A stretch of 6,539 bases of DNA from an uncultured Ruminococcus sp. GTDB lineage: Bacteria > Bacillota > Clostridia > Oscillospirales > Ruminococcaceae. Both the position numbers and the translations under genes were made by a program. Location of the stretch: positions 1 to 6,539 of the forward strand of contig CAJTYV010000078.1 in NCBI GenBank assembly GCA_910584195.1. Reading direction: 5' to 3'. Of the stretch, positions 5,155 to 6,539 are shown piece by piece; position 1 is the stretch's first letter; each line of letters begins with the position of its first letter. Under the pieces are notes generated by a model that had not been told where the DNA came from, made no database searches, and saw only the letters and a list, made by a program, of their open reading frames with translations.

Positions 5155-5931
5155 ATGAGAGAAAAGATGTCAATAGAAAAGATGGCAAGAGTTATCTTTA
5201 TATTGATTATGATTGTTTTAGTTATTTTTATTTGTGCGAAAATGAAAGAAAGGTACTCTATTGAAGATAAAGGTGCGTCAGATTCTGAGCAAACGGTATT
5301 AGGTAGCTCTGTTCAAGATAAGGTTGATGTGGAACCTTCTGCTTCTGGCAAGCCAAATACAGATACGAATATGAGTGCTGATGAGATATATAAGGCGGTT
5401 CTTTTGGGGGAGACCTCATTTCGCTATCCAACCGATGGGAAAATGGAGACTATCACTATAACAGATGTACCCGCTCTCTTTGATCCAGATGATTCTTTCA
5501 TGAAAATATGGGAGTTTGCGGTAGCGGATCTAAATGGAGACGGGGAAGATGAAGTCATTCTTTTTGTAGTTGGTGCGGCGGGTGACGCAGGTGGAAAGGT
5601 AATTCTTCATCAATCAGATGATAAGGTTTATGGTTATTTAACTGATAACAGAACTTTAGTGGATTTGAAGATCGACGGAACTTTTAATTTTTCGGATCCT
5701 ACAGGAGTTACGGAGTCAGGTATTGCGGCTATTACCAACTTTACAAAAGAGGGCTATACAGTAGATAAAATATCCTATGAAACCGGAACATATAAAGGCT
5801 GGGATTCTTTTGTAGTAGACCATCATTCTGCCACAGAGGAAGAATATTTGGATGTGGTATCTAAGCAGGAAAAAAAGCAAAATGCAGAATGGTATGATTT
5901 TAACAATGAAAACATTAATACCATGTTTTGA
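5155..5931 (+). CDS. Membrane-anchored protein with FG-GAP/VCBS-like calcium-loop motif (258 aa)
   Basis: This is a probable surface protein of unknown function. After a short basic N-terminus (MREKMSIEKMAR), residues 12-29 form one hydrophobic segment acting as an uncleaved signal anchor. The cysteine in VIFICAK is not preceded by the G/A/S of a lipobox, so a lipoprotein is unlikely. Residues ~35-75 are a polar, Ser/Asp-rich linker. An extracellular domain follows, with VADLNGDGEDEVILF (residues 123-137). This D-x-N-x-D-G loop followed by hydrophobic residues is typical of FG-GAP/VCBS-like calcium-binding repeats, but only one repeat is seen. The ATG at 5155 is chosen because GGAGG (5141-5145) is 9 bases upstream; ATG 5149 (spacing 3) and an in-frame ATG at 5104 without a binding site are less likely. 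It lies just downstream of the MITE and just before the agrC fragment. The molecular role is not known. Confidence 0.8.
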   Translation: MREKMSIEKMARVIFILIMIVLVIFICAKMKERYSIEDKGASDSEQTVLGSSVQDKVDVEPSASGKPNTDTNMSADEIYKAVLLGETSFRYPTDGKMETITITDVPALFDPDDSFMKIWEFAVADLNGDGEDEVILFVVGAAGDAGGKVILHQSDDKVYGYLTDNRTLVDLKIDGTFNFSDPTGVTESGIAAITNFTKEGYTVDKISYETGTYKGWDSFVVDHHSATEEEYLDVVSKQEKKQNAEWYDFNNENINTMF

Positions 5932-5956
5932 ATCATGATCAATATGTTGGTAATAG

Positions 5957-6331
5957 ATGATTCGCAGGGCAAAGGAAGAACTACGCACCGTCAATGTCAA
6001 TGTACGACTTTCGAAACAGGTAAGCCATTCCTTTGGCATCAACGTAATCTTGGGGAATCTGCTGGAGAACAGCATTGAGGCGGCAAGGCAGACAGAAAGT
6101 AAGAGGATGGAGATAAACATTGAATTGCAGCAGGGATTTCTTAGAATTCAAGTTGAAAACAGCTACAATGGGAAACTGGAAAAAAGACATCAGCGGTTGT
6201 TTACAACGAAAAAGACAAGTGGACTCCATGGCATTGGTCTGGAGAATGTAAGGAAAATGGTAGAGAAATATGATGGGATTATGGAGATATGTCCTGAGGG
6301 AGACAAAAAAATAAGATTGCATTACTATTAG
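5957..6331 (+). pseudogene. Truncated agrC-like fragment, GHKL ATPase domain only
   Basis: This is the duplicated end of the AgrC-like kinase gene and is almost surely not a working kinase. It keeps the N-box (NVILGNLLENSIEAA) and the complete G-box (SGLHGIGLENV), but lacks the whole membrane sensor and the phospho-acceptor H-box region. A 38-base deletion shifts the frame near the end, so the final strand MFRVILILYMSEVKK is replaced by KKIRLHYY. Relative to the intact gene there are five residue changes before that point: P to S, D to G, G to S, D to E and V to I. The open frame from ATG 5957 has no ribosome binding site; this ATG arises at the junction where the parent reads TTG. Expression as an isolated ATPase domain is conceivable but unsupported. 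Confidence 0.88.
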
Positions 6332-6332
6332 G

Positions 6333-6366
6333 GCATGACTGATAACAGATTTAGTCATGCTTTTTT
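6333..6366 (+). terminator. Intrinsic terminator, duplicate copy
   Basis: This has the same 8-bp stem (GCATGACT at 6333-6340 with AGTCATGC at 6353-6360) and T-run as the terminator after the intact agrC. It lies 2 bases after the stop of the agrC fragment and should end any transcript coming from the anchored-protein gene upstream. Confidence 0.87.
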
Positions 6367-6410
6367 ATTGCCCATTTGGAGCTTTTTGACGTCGTATTTT
6401 GATGAAGGTT

Positions 6411-6441
6411 CCAATTATTACATAAATATAGCCCAATTAAT
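6411..6441 (+). promoter_or_regulatory. Duplicate candidate LytTR (AgrA) binding site and orphan promoter region
   Basis: CCAATTATT (6411-6419) and CCAATTAAT (6433-6441) repeat the arrangement upstream of agrD without any change, and the TAATAT -10 candidate is also kept (6473-6478). The ribosome binding site and start of agrD are not present after it. If active, this second AgrA-responsive promoter would drive whatever lies beyond the right edge of the window. Confidence 0.55.
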
Positions 6442-6486
6442 ACAAGAAACGGCACAGTAAGTTTTTTTGTGCTAATATCATCTGCA

Positions 6487-6539
6487 AAGTCTGCAAATAA
6501 AAAGTCAAGCAGAAATTTGTGAACTTTGAAAATTTTATA
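6487..6539. other. Unassigned end of window after the duplicate breakpoint
   Basis: After the match to the agrD leader ends, the sequence reads TCTGCAAAGTCTGCAAATAA and becomes AT-rich. No ribosome binding site followed by a start codon is visible. TGCAAAG-TCTGCAA resembles agrD codons around 2745-2756 (TGCAAAGAAGTCTGCAA), so this may be the scar of a deletion that removed most of agrD, but the match is too short to be sure. Confidence 0.3.

Larger units (their letters stand above)
5958..6486 (+). repeat. Partial duplicate of the agrC 3' end, terminator and agrD promoter region
   Basis: This segment is a direct repeat of 2110-2676. Compared by eye, 5958-6304 differs from 2110-2456 at about 11 positions. 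Bases 2457-2494 (38 bp) are then missing from this copy. From 6305 the match resumes against 2495, with about nine differences up to 6486. The last 77 bases before the match ends (6409-6485 against 2599-2675) are identical. Similarity stops at the left within TGATTCGC and at the right just before the agrD ribosome binding site, so neither agrD nor the upstream part of agrC is present in this copy inside the window. Confidence 0.93.

Noticed and set aside
5716..6358. Long minus-strand open frames across the anchored-protein end and the agrC fragment
   Set aside because: The same antisense frame also occurs opposite the intact agrC (2133-2548), so it simply reflects the codon pattern of the kinase gene. 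No ribosome binding site supports it.
1..6539. CRISPR arrays, tRNA or rRNA genes
   Set aside because: No short regularly spaced repeats, no tRNA-like T-loop (GGTTCRA) with paired arms, and no rRNA signature were seen on either strand.

Overview
The window looks like AT-rich chromosomal DNA from a Firmicute of the class Clostridia, most probably Lachnospiraceae-like. This rests on low GC, strong AGGAGG-type ribosome binding sites, and an agr quorum-sensing cassette of the clostridial kind, whose peptide precursor has a QP-x-EP motif after the cysteine region. The taxon is an inference from protein character, not a database result.

Left part (1-2556): a small XRE-type DNA-binding protein on the minus strand (45-320) faces away from a two-gene operon on the plus strand. 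That operon encodes an AgrA-like LytTR response regulator (533-1234) and an AgrC-like membrane histidine kinase (1236-2504), one base apart, and ends at an intrinsic terminator (2523-2556). A 12-bp inverted repeat (349-379) lies between the divergent genes.

Middle part (2599-4534): a separate transcription unit starts with a direct repeat, CCAATTA twice at 22-bp spacing, which has the layout of a LytTR-protein binding site. It is followed by agrD (2692-2844, 50-aa autoinducer precursor), agrB (2781-3413, the membrane protease that processes it) and a 340-aa protein with an N-terminal ricin-type lectin domain (3512-4534). The expected circuit is: AgrB cyclises and exports the AgrD peptide, AgrC senses it, AgrA is phosphorylated, and AgrA then binds the repeat upstream of agrD. 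The order here (A-C, then D-B) differs from the staphylococcal B-D-C-A order.

Right part (4535-6539): a 620-base stretch without genes holds a 14-bp hairpin lacking a T-tract (4586-4625) and a 313-bp MITE-like element (4737-5049) with 28-bp terminal inverted repeats and a 6-bp ATCAAC target duplication. Next is a membrane-anchored protein with an FG-GAP/VCBS-like calcium-loop motif (5155-5931). The window ends with a second, partial copy of the agr locus (5958-about 6486): the ATP-binding end of agrC with a 38-base deletion, the same terminator and the same agrD promoter region, but no agrD in the part visible here. The two copies are direct repeats of roughly 530-570 bp, about 96-97% identical by eye. 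They bracket agrD, agrB, the lectin and the anchored protein, so recombination between them could delete or exchange the whole signal-plus-cargo segment. This duplication with a retained promoter, the MITE and the unusual lectin are the most interesting points.
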